Source: Clostridium tarantellae
Lineage (GTDB): Bacteria > Bacillota > Clostridia > Clostridiales > Clostridiaceae
DNA: 47,596 nucleotides
Assembly (NCBI RefSeq): GCF_009295725.1
Contig: NZ_WHJC01000003.1
Coordinates: 1-47,596, forward strand
Reading direction: 5' to 3'
Shown here in pieces: positions 1-8,329 of this stretch. Below the pieces are notes generated by a model. That model was not told where the DNA came from and made no database searches. It was given only the letters and a program-made list of their open reading frames with translations. Position 1 is the stretch's first letter. Every line of letters starts with the position of its first letter. The translations under genes were made by a program, and so were the position numbers.

Positions 1-40
1 ATTTAGTTATTAGATATTTTTACAAAAGAATTAATATATA

Positions 41-68
41 GATTTAATGAATTTGAATTCATTAAATC
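41..68. repeat. Perfect 13-bp inverted repeat with 2-bp centre
   Basis: Bases 41-53 (GATTTAATGAATT) are the exact reverse complement of bases 56-68, separated by TG. The palindrome sits about 70 bp upstream of the first cluster-1 gene. No T run follows it, so it does not look like a standard intrinsic terminator. It could be an operator, the stem of a leader RNA, or the remains of a terminator after an upstream gene outside the window. Its role is unknown. Confidence 0.6.
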
Positions 69-86
69 ATAAGAGAAGGGAGTAGG

Positions 87-130
87 TGTTACCAAAATTT
101 ATTTAGGGTTTATAAATTATATTGGTAACA
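87..130. repeat. Second inverted repeat upstream of the aminotransferase
   Basis: TGTTACCAA (87-95) and TTGGTAACA (122-130) are perfect 9-bp inverted arms with a 26-base spacer. The right arm ends 7 bases before the TTG start at 138, so an RNA hairpin here would lie next to the start of translation. The equivalent gap in cluster 2 (25451-25553) lacks this structure and instead has a strong GAGGGGG ribosome binding site. A translation or attenuation control element is possible but unproven. Confidence 0.5.
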
Positions 131-137
131 GAGTTGT

Positions 138-1289
138 TTGAAAATGGAATGTAAAAGAATTTATTTAGCATCACCTCATATGGGTGGATTAGAAAAAAAA
201 TTTATTGATGAGGCTTTTGAAACAAATTGGATTGCTCCACTAGGTAAAAATGTTGATGGGTTTGAAAAAGAAATTGCTGAATATGTTGGGTGTAAATCAG
301 CAGTAGCACTATCTTCAGGAACTTCTGCTATTCATATGGCATTAAAATGTGTAGGCATAGAAAAAAATGATAAAGTCTTTTGCTCAAGTCTAACTTTCGC
401 AGCAAGTGCGAATCCTATCATGTATGAAGGTGGAATACCTGTTTTTATTGATTCAGAAGAAGAAAGTTATAATATGTCACCAAAGGCTTTAAAGAAAGCT
501 TTTGAAAAACATGCAGAAAAAGGACAACTTCCTAAGGCGGTTATAGTTGTTAATCTTTATGGACAAAGTGCAAATATGGATGAAATTAAAGTAATTTGTC
601 ATAAATATAATGTTCCAATAATAGAAGATGCGGCAGAATCATTAGGTGCTACATATAAAGGTAAAATGAGTGGAGCAATAGGTGATTATGGAATATTTTC
701 ATTTAACGGAAATAAAATAATAACAACTTCTGGTGGTGGAATGTTAGTTTCAAATAATGAAGTTATGATGCAAAAAACAAAGTTTTGGGTAACTCAATCA
801 AGAGATAATGCAAGACATTATGAACATAGTGAATTAGGGTATAACTATAGAATGAGTAATATAGTAGCTGGTATAGGTAGAGGTCAGCTAAAAATATTAG
901 AGCAAAGAATTTTAGAGAAGAAACATATATTTAATTCTTATAAAAATGGGTTTAAAGATATAAGTGAAATAGAAATGGCTCCCATATGTGAATATGGAGA
1001 ATCTAACTATTGGTTAAGTGTAATTACGCTAAAAGAAGAAAGTAAGGTTAAGCCTTTAGATATAATTTTAGCATTAGAAAATGAAAATATAGAATCTAGA
1101 CCAGTATGGAAACCAATGCATCTTCAACCTTATTATAAAGATTATGAATTCTTTAATCATAATGATGAAGGAATAAGTGTAGCAGAAGATATATTTAATA
1201 GAGGAATTTGTTTGCCTTCAGATACAAAAATGACTGAGGATGATATTCAAAAGGTTATTAAGATTATTAGAAATCTTTTCAGTAAGTAA
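138..1289 (+). CDS. epsN: EpsN/PglE-type sugar aminotransferase (cluster 1)
   Basis: This is a 383-residue PLP-dependent aminotransferase of the DegT/DnrJ/EryC1/StrS family. It closely resembles B. subtilis EpsN and relates to PglE, which aminates UDP-4-keto-6-deoxy-GlcNAc in di-N-acetylbacillosamine synthesis. Visible landmarks are the N-terminal SPHMGG and NWIAPLG segments, the SGTSAIHMAL phosphate-binding region, the EDAAES aspartate (about D164), and the FNGNKIITT segment whose lysine (about K193) should form the Schiff base. The TTG start at 138 has a weak ribosome binding site; an in-frame ATG lies at 144. The paralogue at 25554 also starts with TTG and aligns from this point. It opens the visible part of cluster 1 and is followed 36 bp later by the EpsL-type gene, consistent with co-transcription. 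The family is certain; the substrate is inferred from context. Confidence 0.92.
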   Translation: MKMECKRIYLASPHMGGLEKKFIDEAFETNWIAPLGKNVDGFEKEIAEYVGCKSAVALSSGTSAIHMALKCVGIEKNDKVFCSSLTFAASANPIMYEGGIPVFIDSEEESYNMSPKALKKAFEKHAEKGQLPKAVIVVNLYGQSANMDEIKVICHKYNVPIIEDAAESLGATYKGKMSGAIGDYGIFSFNGNKIITTSGGGMLVSNNEVMMQKTKFWVTQSRDNARHYEHSELGYNYRMSNIVAGIGRGQLKILEQRILEKKHIFNSYKNGFKDISEIEMAPICEYGESNYWLSVITLKEESKVKPLDIILALENENIESRPVWKPMHLQPYYKDYEFFNHNDEGISVAEDIFNRGICLPSDTKMTEDDIQKVIKIIRNLFSK

Positions 1290-1325
1290 CAAAGGGTAAA
1301 ATATATTAGATAGTAGGTGTACACA

Positions 1326-1946
1326 ATGGTTAAGGGTAAAAAATTTGAACTTATAATAAAAAGAATTATGGATATAGTACTATCTCTTTCGGGATTAATA
1401 CTATTATCACCAATTATATTATTTGTTGCAATTTTAGTTAGAATTAAATTAGGAAGTCCTATTTTCTTTACTCAAGAAAGAGTGGGTAAAAACAATAAAG
1501 TATTTAAGATGATTAAATTTAGAAGTATGAAGGATGGTAGAGATAAAAAGGGAAATTTACTACCAGACAAAGAAAGACTAACTAACTTTGGAAAGAAATT
1601 AAGAAGTAGTAGTTTAGATGAAATACCAGAACTTATAAACATATTAAAAGGAGATATGAGTTTAGTTGGTCCTAGACCATTGCTTGTAGAATATCTTGAG
1701 TTATATAGTGAAAGACAACTTAAAAGGCATGATGTTACACCTGGATTAACAGGTTTTGCTCAAATTAACGGCAGAAATTCAATTTCTTGGCATGATAAAT
1801 TTGAACTAGATGTAGAGTATGTTGAAAAATGGTCTTTTATATTAGATTTAAAAATATTATTTTTAACTGTTTATAAGGTATTTAAAAAAGAAGGAATAAA
1901 TCAAGAGGGAAATGTAACTATAGAGAAGTTTAATGGTTGCAATTAA
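1326..1946 (+). CDS. epsL: EpsL/PglC-type initiating phosphoglycosyl transferase (cluster 1)
   Basis: This is a small monotopic phosphoglycosyl transferase (bacterial sugar transferase family). It should move phospho-di-N-acetylbacillosamine, or a similar sugar phosphate, onto undecaprenyl phosphate at the inner membrane face, starting the repeat unit. One hydrophobic membrane segment lies at about residues 16-40, followed by [19 protein letters not shown], the catalytic Asp-Glu pair in SSLDEIPE (about D98-E99), LVGPRPLL and PGLTGFAQINGR. I chose ATG 1326 because AGGTG at 1315-1319 is a well-placed ribosome binding site and gives 206 residues, exactly the length of the cluster-2 paralogue. 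A GTG at 1317 would add three residues but overlaps that site. It lacks the long membrane domain of WbaP-type enzymes. Confidence 0.92.
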   Translation: MVKGKKFELIIKRIMDIVLSLSGLILLSPIILFVAILVRIKLGSPIFFTQERVGKNNKVFKMIKFRSMKDGRDKKGNLLPDKERLTNFGKKLRSSSLDEIPELINILKGDMSLVGPRPLLVEYLELYSERQLKRHDVTPGLTGFAQINGRNSISWHDKFELDVEYVEKWSFILDLKILFLTVYKVFKKEGINQEGNVTIEKFNGCN

Positions 1947-1978
1947 CTTTAATCATATAATTTAAGAGGTTTTAGGTA

Positions 1979-2644
1979 ATGAAGGACATCATAATAATTG
2001 GGTCAGGTGGCGTTGGAAGAGAAGTAGTTTGGATTATAAACCAAATAAATAAAGAAGAACACAAATACAACATAGTTGGATTCATAGATGATGATAAAAA
2101 TAAATGGGGCAAATCAATAAATGGAATTAAGGTTTTAGGGGGAGTAGACTTCCTAGAAAAATATAATGAAGAAATAGATACTTGTAAAAATACATATTTA
2201 GTAGTTGCTATGGCAAATTATAAAGTTAAAAAATTTATTATTGAGAGATTAGAAGATAAATTTTCCTTTGAAACTATAGTACATCCGTCCGTTTATATAG
2301 ATGAAACTATTGAAATAGGAGATGGTACTATAATTTATCCAGGTGTAATAATGACTACCAATATAAAAGTTGGAAATCACGTTTTAATTAGTTCTAAATG
2401 TGGAATTGGTCATGATACTGTTATAAAAGATTATGTTTCATTATTATGGAATGTAAGTGTATCAGGCTTTGACACAATTGAAGAAGGTGTTTTGATGGGA
2501 TCTGGATCAACGGTAATACAATCAAAAACAATAGGACAAGGTGCGGTTATTGGAGCTGGTGCTGTAGTTATAGATTATGTACCAGATAATACTACTTCTG
2601 TTGGAATACCAGCAAGAGTTTTAAGTAAAAGTGCTGTAGTATAG
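1979..2644 (+). CDS. epsM: EpsM/PglD-type sugar O/N-acyltransferase (cluster 1)
   Basis: This 221-residue protein has the two-part PglD/NeuD layout. An N-terminal nucleotide-sugar-binding Rossmann-like half has GSGGVGRE at about residues 8-15 and GFIDDD. The C-terminal half is a left-handed beta-helix of hexapeptide repeats from about residue 105 (IGDGTIIYPGV, VGNHVLIS). CGIGHD contains a histidine (about H145) that matches the catalytic base of PglD. The likely reaction is acetyl-CoA-dependent acetylation of the 4-amino group of UDP-4-amino-trideoxy-GlcNAc, finishing UDP-di-N-acetylbacillosamine. The order EpsN-EpsL-EpsM supports this. AAGAGG precedes the ATG. An intrinsic terminator-like hairpin lies shortly after the stop, which is odd inside an operon. 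Confidence 0.9.
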   Translation: MKDIIIIGSGGVGREVVWIINQINKEEHKYNIVGFIDDDKNKWGKSINGIKVLGGVDFLEKYNEEIDTCKNTYLVVAMANYKVKKFIIERLEDKFSFETIVHPSVYIDETIEIGDGTIIYPGVIMTTNIKVGNHVLISSKCGIGHDTVIKDYVSLLWNVSVSGFDTIEEGVLMGSGSTVIQSKTIGQGAVIGAGAVVIDYVPDNTTSVGIPARVLSKSAVV

Positions 2645-2703
2645 ATAAACTACAATGTATTTAAGAATATATTAGTTAATATTTTAATTTATTTATAAAG
2701 CAG

Positions 2704-2737
2704 AAGCTCCATATTACTAGGTAATGTGGAGTTTTCT
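2704..2737 (+). terminator. Intrinsic terminator inside cluster 1
   Basis: CTCCATATTAC (2707-2717) pairs with GTAATGTGGAG (2721-2731), one pair being a T-G wobble, around a 3-base TAG loop. Outer A-T and wobble pairs extend the stem, and TTTTCTATTT follows. This looks like a Rho-independent terminator or attenuator, yet it lies between two genes of an apparently continuous operon (gap 2645-2791). The equivalent junction in cluster 2 (28078-28105) has no such hairpin. Confidence 0.75.
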
Positions 2738-2791
2738 ATTTATATGAAATTTAAGTTATATAAAACAAAAGATAAGAAAGGAAGTCAATTG

Positions 2792-3907
2792 GTGAAAAAG
2801 ATACTTTATGTAACAACAGTTAGTAGAACTATTAATGCTTTTTTAATACCACATATAGAAGAGTTAATAAGAAAAGGATATAAGGTTGATTGTGCATGTT
2901 CTATTGATAAGGAGGTAGATAAAGGGTTAATAAAAAAAGGGGTTAAAGTTTTTGAAATACCTTTTAATAGAAATCCTTTAAGCTCAGAAAATGTAAAAGC
3001 ATTTAAGCTTTTAGATAAAATTCAAAAAGAAAATAATTATGATATTGTTCATGTACATACTCCCATAGCATCTATATATGGAAGATTACTAAAGAAAAAA
3101 CATCCAAAAATAAAAACAATTTATACAGCTCATGGATACCATTTTTTAAAGGGTGGTTCAAAGATAGCTTGGCTAACTTATTATCCAATAGAGAAATTTA
3201 TGGCTAAATTTACAGATGTAACTATCAATATAAATGAAGAAGATTATAAAGTAACAAAGAAATTAATAAGACCTAAACAAAGTTATTTCGTTAAGGGGGT
3301 AGGGTTAGATTTAACTAAATACAAACCATTAAATAATGAAATTAAGAAAAATATAAGAAAAGAATTAGGGTTAACTTGGAATGACTTTATTATCATAATG
3401 ATTGCAGAACTTAACGAAAATAAAAATCATATACAGTTAATAAAATCAATGGAGATTTTAAAAAATAGATTTCCAAACATAAAAGCATTATGCGTAGGCG
3501 ATGGAGTTCTATCAGAAAAGTTAAAAGAAGAAATAGAGAAAAGAGCTTTAGGTAATAATGTAAAATTATTAGGATTTAGAAATGACATAAATAATCTTAT
3601 AAACATAGCAGATATAGGAATACTACTTTCCTACAGAGAAGGACTACCAAGAAATATAATGGAACTTATGGCCAATGGAAAGAAAGTTATTGCCACAGAC
3701 ATAAGGGGAAATAGAGATTTAGTATGCAATAAAAATGTAGGAACTTTAGTTAAACTTGGAGATTATGAAGAAACAGCTAAAGCTATAGAAAATTATTATT
3801 TAAATAATAATAAAAATGTTGCAATACCAGATGAAATACACCCTTACGATGTAAGAAGAGTTACAAAAGAAATTTTAAAAATACATGAAAGTGTTTTGGA
3901 GGGATAA
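2792..3907 (+). CDS. epsD: EpsD/PglA-like GT4 glycosyltransferase (cluster 1)
   Basis: This is a GT-B fold, GT4-family retaining glycosyltransferase of 371 residues. It probably adds the second sugar to the lipid-linked bacillosamine. That role is inferred from resemblance to EpsD and PglA, which share the VKGVGLDL-type segment and the position next to the bacillosamine genes. The donor-site EX7E motif is EGLPRNIME (about E283 and E291), followed by IRGNRDLV. I chose GTG at 2792 because AAAGGAAG (2777-2784) is correctly spaced, and the cluster-2 paralogue begins at the same point (KKILYVTTVSRTINAF). An in-frame ATG at 2726 lies inside the upstream terminator hairpin and is unlikely to be used. 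The gene overlaps nothing and ends 4 bases before the next start. Confidence 0.88.
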   Translation: MKKILYVTTVSRTINAFLIPHIEELIRKGYKVDCACSIDKEVDKGLIKKGVKVFEIPFNRNPLSSENVKAFKLLDKIQKENNYDIVHVHTPIASIYGRLLKKKHPKIKTIYTAHGYHFLKGGSKIAWLTYYPIEKFMAKFTDVTININEEDYKVTKKLIRPKQSYFVKGVGLDLTKYKPLNNEIKKNIRKELGLTWNDFIIIMIAELNENKNHIQLIKSMEILKNRFPNIKALCVGDGVLSEKLKEEIEKRALGNNVKLLGFRNDINNLINIADIGILLSYREGLPRNIMELMANGKKVIATDIRGNRDLVCNKNVGTLVKLGDYEETAKAIENYYLNNNKNVAIPDEIHPYDVRRVTKEILKIHESVLEG

Positions 3908-3911
3908 GCAA

Positions 3912-5021
3912 ATGAAGTGTCTTCACATTTTACCAATGAATAAATTAAGTGGTGCTGAAAAAATGGCACTTATTATGTGTAAGAATATGAAAAAATTTGA
4001 GCCTATAGTAGTTTGTGGAGGAGAAACTTTAAAAAAAGTATTTGAAGATAAAGGCATAAAAACCTACGCTTTAAGTTTTTCAAATAAAAAACTATTTAGC
4101 ACAATGAGAGATTTAAAAAACATAATAAAAGAAAATGAGATAAAAGTAATCCATGCCCATGATAATAATGCTTCATTAAAAGCATATATGGTAAAGAAAA
4201 TATACTCATTAAATGTAAAAGTAATATCTCATATACATAACTGTTACCCATGGTTAAAAAATGATAGTAAAAATAAAAAGATAGACGGTTATATAAGACC
4301 TAAATATGATCACAACATAACTTGTGGAAAGGTAGTTTATGACTTTTATAAAGAACATACTAATTATCTTTATGAAAATAAAACAACTATATTATCTAAT
4401 GCCATGGATATAGATGAAATAACTAAGGTAGATGTAAGTAAAAGCGAAGAAATAGTTAAAGAATTTAACATACCAAAAGATAAAAAAATAATTGGGTTCA
4501 TTGGAAGATTGCATGAGCAAAAAGGAATTATTCCATTTATAAAAGAGTTTGCAAATTATAAGGAATATTTTAATGATTCAAAGATATTATTAGTTGGAAA
4601 TGGAGAACAAGAGGAACAGGTTAAAAAGTTAATAAGGGAATTAAACTTAGAAGAATACTTTATACTAACAGGTTTCCAAGGAGATGTTTATAAATTCTAT
4701 CCAATTATAGATATATTCTTTTTACCATCTCTATATGAAGGATTACCAATGGTTATTTTAGAAGCTATGGCATTTAAAAAAGCAATTGTTTCAATGAATG
4801 TAGGAAGTATAAGTGAAGTAATAAATAATGAAACAGGAATAATAATTAATGAAGGTGAGTACAAAGTCTTTATAGATAAATTAATAGAAATAAAGAACAA
4901 TAAAGAAAGAATAAAAGCATATGGAGAAAATGCTTTTAAATTTATAGATGAAAATTACAATATACATTCTTATGTAGAAAAAATAGAGAAAAAATATTTA
5001 GAGCTACGAGAAGCAATATAA
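3912..5021 (+). CDS. GT4 glycosyltransferase, cluster-1 specific
   Basis: This is a 369-residue GT-B, GT4-type transferase. Visible are the N-terminal acceptor-side motif KLSGAEKMAL, a central IGFIGRLHEQKG donor-domain strand, LVGNGEQEE, and the EX7E motif in EGLPMVILEAMA. ATG 3912 is preferred: GGAGGG (3898-3903) overlaps the end of the previous gene at ideal spacing, and the protein then starts with KCLHILPMNKLSGAEK as expected. An in-frame ATG at 3885 lies inside the upstream gene. It has no one-to-one partner in cluster 2; the same slot there holds three different transferases (29221-32579). Sugar and linkage cannot be read from sequence. Confidence 0.87.
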   Translation: MKCLHILPMNKLSGAEKMALIMCKNMKKFEPIVVCGGETLKKVFEDKGIKTYALSFSNKKLFSTMRDLKNIIKENEIKVIHAHDNNASLKAYMVKKIYSLNVKVISHIHNCYPWLKNDSKNKKIDGYIRPKYDHNITCGKVVYDFYKEHTNYLYENKTTILSNAMDIDEITKVDVSKSEEIVKEFNIPKDKKIIGFIGRLHEQKGIIPFIKEFANYKEYFNDSKILLVGNGEQEEQVKKLIRELNLEEYFILTGFQGDVYKFYPIIDIFFLPSLYEGLPMVILEAMAFKKAIVSMNVGSISEVINNETGIIINEGEYKVFIDKLIEIKNNKERIKAYGENAFKFIDENYNIHSYVEKIEKKYLELREAI

Positions 5022-5044
5022 ATTAAAAGTAAGGAGAAACTAAA

Positions 5045-5938
5045 GTGAAAAAACCATTATTAACAGTGTTCACTCCAGCATATAACAGAGGGTATACCAT
5101 ACATAAATGTTATGAAAGTTTAAAAAGACAAACTTTAAAGGATTTTACTTGGTTAGTAGTAGATGATGGTTCCACTGATAATACAAAAAATTTAATAAAT
5201 CAGTGGATTAAGGAAGACAATGGGTTTGAAATAAAATATATATATCAAAAAAATCAAGGAATGCATGGAGCGCATAACACAGCTTATGAAAATATAGATA
5301 CGGAGTTAAATGTGTGTATAGATTCAGATGATTATATGCCAGATTATGCAGTAGAGAAAATAAAGAATTTTTGGGAAAAAAATAAAAATGATAATTTGGC
5401 AGGAATAATAGCATTAGATGCCTATGAAAATGGGGAAGTAATAGGAAGTAAGTTTCCAGAACATTTAAAAAGGACAACTCTTTTTGAAATTAATAATACT
5501 TATAAAATTCCTGGAGATAAAAAATTAATATATAGAAGTGAGTTAACAAGAGATTATAAGTACCCATTGTTTGAAGGGGAGAGATATGTTGGACTTGCTT
5601 ATAAATATTATAAAATAGATGAAAAATATGAAGTAGCAACAATGAATGAAAAAGTATGTATAGTTGAATATTTAGAAGATGGATCATCTAGAAATATGAT
5701 AAAACAATACAAAAAAAATCCAAAGGGATTTGCCTTTTACAGAGTAGAAAATATGAAAAATTCAAAAGCAACATTAAAGTTTAAATTAAAAGAATGTGTT
5801 CATTATGTGGCAAGTTCTATTATAAGTAAAAATAAAAACTTTTTAAAAGAAGTTCCTTGTAAAATGCTTACTATATTAGCAATGCCTTTAGGATGGTTAT
5901 TATATTTACACATAATTAAAAATACAAAAGAAGTATAG
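5045..5938 (+). CDS. GT2 glycosyltransferase (cluster 1)
   Basis: This is a 297-residue GT-A fold, GT2-family inverting transferase. The N-terminus TVFTPAYNRGYTIHKCYESL and VVDDGSTDNT form the nucleotide-sugar site, and IDSDDYMP supplies the metal-binding DxD motif. The C-terminal 40 residues contain a hydrophobic stretch (MLTILAMPLGWLLYL) that probably contacts the membrane. The GTG start has AAGGAG upstream. The protein is a clear orthologue-like partner of the product at 32581 (same length, same motifs). It lies directly before the polymerase gene in both clusters. Confidence 0.88.
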   Translation: MKKPLLTVFTPAYNRGYTIHKCYESLKRQTLKDFTWLVVDDGSTDNTKNLINQWIKEDNGFEIKYIYQKNQGMHGAHNTAYENIDTELNVCIDSDDYMPDYAVEKIKNFWEKNKNDNLAGIIALDAYENGEVIGSKFPEHLKRTTLFEINNTYKIPGDKKLIYRSELTRDYKYPLFEGERYVGLAYKYYKIDEKYEVATMNEKVCIVEYLEDGSSRNMIKQYKKNPKGFAFYRVENMKNSKATLKFKLKECVHYVASSIISKNKNFLKEVPCKMLTILAMPLGWLLYLHIIKNTKEV

Positions 5939-5955
5939 TTAGGAGTTTTGACAAA

Positions 5956-7032
5956 GTGGATGTTTTATTTTATACCCTTATAGCAACCTATATTATAGCT
6001 TTAATAGCTAGACTAACAAATACTAAATCAGGAAAAGCATCTATATTTTTTACTTTTGTACTTTCTGCTGTATTGATTTTAGTTGCAGGGTTAAGACATG
6101 GTATAGGAGACACAGTATTTTATGTTCATACCTATGAAATGCTTGGACCAGGGTTTAATGCACAGGGATATGAACCAGGTTTTTTAGCTTTAATGAAATT
6201 TTTAAAAAGTATATCTACAAACCCACAGGTTATGGTGTTTACATTAGCTTTAATAACAACTTCCCTTAATATCTGGACTTTAAGAAATTATAGTAAAAAA
6301 AATTACTTTGAGTTAGTTATTTTTATGTATATAGCATCAGGATATTATCTTGTTACCATGAATGCTTTAAGACAAGCTTTAGCCGCAGCAATAATATTTT
6401 CAGCCACACCTTTAATTTTAAAAGGTAAGATGAAAACCTATATGGCTGCAATAGCATTTGCAACCTTATTTCACAATTCATCAGTAATAATGATACCAGT
6501 TTACTTCATAGCTAGAACAGAAGCGTGGTCAAAAACCATAGGAAAACTATTAGCCGTTACATTAGTGGCAGTAGCTTTATTTAATCCAATTATGGACATT
6601 GTTTTTGGTTCCTTAAGTAATTCAAAATATGGGGCTTATGCTACAAACAATGAAGGTGGAGCAAACCTAATAAGAATAGCATTATTTGCAGTACCTGTTT
6701 TATTTGCATTTATAAAAAGAGAATCATTAAAAGAAAAATGGCCAGATAGTAATATATTTGTAAACATAAGTTTAGTTTGTTTCATAATAATGATGTTTTC
6801 TGCTTTCAATTGGGCTTTTGCTAGATTTACAGTAACCCTTCAACCATATTCTTTTATATTATTGCCTTATATAATAAAAAATTGCTTAGAACGATCTGAA
6901 AAACGATTGGTTTATTTAGGATTTTTAATAGGTTACTTAATATTTTTCTATTTTGAACATGGGGTAAGCTTAGGAATAGTATATAGAACAAAGTTCACCA
7001 TTGAACAGCTATTTTATTATGTAGTTAATTAA
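5956..7032 (+). CDS. epsG: EpsG-family polysaccharide polymerase (Wzy-like, cluster 1)
   Basis: This is a 358-residue integral membrane protein with about ten hydrophobic segments. It matches the EpsG family, the Wzy-type polymerases that join lipid-linked repeat units outside the membrane. Recognisable family segments are GLRHGIGDTVFYVHTY near residue 48, MNALRQALAAA near 135 and FHNSSVIMIPVYF near 170. The GTG start has AGGAG 10 bases upstream. The paralogue at 33495 has 360 residues with the same landmarks but more divergent loops, consistent with different repeat-unit substrates. The following 137-base gap (7033-7169) has no gene and only a weak hairpin. Confidence 0.85.
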   Translation: MDVLFYTLIATYIIALIARLTNTKSGKASIFFTFVLSAVLILVAGLRHGIGDTVFYVHTYEMLGPGFNAQGYEPGFLALMKFLKSISTNPQVMVFTLALITTSLNIWTLRNYSKKNYFELVIFMYIASGYYLVTMNALRQALAAAIIFSATPLILKGKMKTYMAAIAFATLFHNSSVIMIPVYFIARTEAWSKTIGKLLAVTLVAVALFNPIMDIVFGSLSNSKYGAYATNNEGGANLIRIALFAVPVLFAFIKRESLKEKWPDSNIFVNISLVCFIIMMFSAFNWAFARFTVTLQPYSFILLPYIIKNCLERSEKRLVYLGFLIGYLIFFYFEHGVSLGIVYRTKFTIEQLFYYVVN

Positions 7033-7169
7033 GTGAACTATTCTATGATTAAGTAATTCTTAAAGTGATGGCTGTTTATAGATATAAACAATGTTATAAG
7101 TTAATTCCCATCCATATTGGGGTTATAAAAAATAAAGAACAAAAGATGTAAATAGGAGTTTAAATTTAA

Positions 7170-8309
7170 ATGAGTGTTTCAAGTAATTTAAGAAAAAAAG
7201 TATTACATGTTGTTGGTGGTATGAATGTAGGTGGAACAGAAACTATGCTTATGAATTTATATAGAGAAGTTCATAAGGATATTCAATTTGATTTTATATC
7301 TTACTATAATAAAAAAGCTTACTATGATGAAGAAATAGAAGCTTTAGGAGGTAAAGTAATAAGATTAAATGCACCAAATAAAGTAGGCGCTATAAAGGCT
7401 ATTAAAGATTTAATTAGAGTAATAAAAGAAGAGGGAGAGTATGAAGCTATTCATGCTCATACCCTGTTTAACTGTGGTATAGCTATGATAGCTGCATGGA
7501 TGGCAGGAGTTAAAGTTAGAGTATCTCATGCCCATACTACTTTAGATAAAAAAGATAACTTTATAAAAAAAGTATATACAAACTCCATGATTAAAGTTAT
7601 AAGAATTTTCTCCACAAATTTTTTAGCTTGTAGCCATAATGCAGGAAAATATTTATTTGGAGAGAGTATAGGAAAAAATAAAAAATATAAAAGATTACCT
7701 AATTACATAAATTACAAAAAAATAATAAATTGTAATGATAATAACAATTTAAGAAAAGAACTTGGACTAAAAAGGGATGACATATTAATAGGACATATAG
7801 GAAGATTTATGGATGCAAAAAATCATAAATTTATTATAGAAATAATGAGTTATTTAGTTAAAAAAAATAAAAAAATAAAGTGTGTTTTAGTAGGTCATGG
7901 ACATTTAAAAAAAGAAATAGAAACACAAGTTAAATGTTATGAATTAGAAGAAAATATATTATTCTTAGGTATTAGAAATGATATACCAGAAATACTAAAT
8001 AATTTAGATTTATTTTTATTTCCTTCAATTTATGAGGGGTTAGGATTAGTTTTATTAGAAGCACAAGCAGCAAGAATACCTTGTGTAGTTTCAGAAGCAA
8101 TACAGCCAGAAGCTGATTTAGGGTTGGGATTATTTAAGATGCTTACACTAAAGGATGGAGTAGAAAAATGGAGTGAAACCATACTAAATTCTTTAAATTG
8201 TAATGAAAAAATAACAAAGGAACAAATAACAAAGAGATTTGAAATTGCAGGATATAATATAAAAACTATAACAAAGGAACTGATGAATATTTATAAAGTT
8301 AGTTATTAG
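7170..8309 (+). CDS. EpsF-like GT4 glycosyltransferase (cluster 1)
   Basis: This is a 379-residue GT4 transferase close to B. subtilis EpsF. It has LHVVGGMNVGGTETMLMNLYR, IQFDFISYYNKKAYYDEEIEALGGKV-type N-terminal sequence (quoted in parts), VRVSHAHTT, ACSHNAGKYLFGE, IGHIGRFMDAKNHKF, and EX7E in EGLGLVLLEAQA. AGGAG precedes the ATG. The partner in cluster 2 (34606-35721) is very similar. The clustered position after the polymerase is kept in both copies. It probably adds a side or backbone sugar to the lipid-linked intermediate on the cytoplasmic face; the specific sugar is unknown. Confidence 0.88.
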   Translation: MSVSSNLRKKVLHVVGGMNVGGTETMLMNLYREVHKDIQFDFISYYNKKAYYDEEIEALGGKVIRLNAPNKVGAIKAIKDLIRVIKEEGEYEAIHAHTLFNCGIAMIAAWMAGVKVRVSHAHTTLDKKDNFIKKVYTNSMIKVIRIFSTNFLACSHNAGKYLFGESIGKNKKYKRLPNYINYKKIINCNDNNNLRKELGLKRDDILIGHIGRFMDAKNHKFIIEIMSYLVKKNKKIKCVLVGHGHLKKEIETQVKCYELEENILFLGIRNDIPEILNNLDLFLFPSIYEGLGLVLLEAQAARIPCVVSEAIQPEADLGLGLFKMLTLKDGVEKWSETILNSLNCNEKITKEQITKRFEIAGYNIKTITKELMNIYKVSY

Positions 8310-8329
8310 TTATGATTAGGAGAAGACAA

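Noticed and set aside
41-130. Invertible (phase-variable) promoter between the inverted repeats
   Set aside because: The arms are short (9-13 bp), the segments between them are only 2 and 26 bases, no promoter lies between them and no recombinase gene is in the window.
2726-2791. N-terminal extension of the EpsD-like gene from ATG 2726
   Set aside because: The ATG lies in the stem of the terminator, has no ribosome binding site, and the extra 22 residues are absent from the cluster-2 paralogue.
5208-5687. Minus-strand reading frames of 60-110 codons opposite the glycosyltransferase genes (also at 10102-10410, 30345-30674, 22246-22542 and others)
   Set aside because: They lie fully inside strong + strand genes, are rich in Leu, Phe, Ser, Tyr and His as expected from reading AT-rich genes backward, and lack ribosome binding sites and recognisable domains.
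7033-7169. Terminator in the gap after the cluster-1 polymerase gene
   Set aside because: Only a four-pair CCCA/TGGG stem is seen and no T run follows; a strong AGGAG site for the next gene suggests continued transcription.
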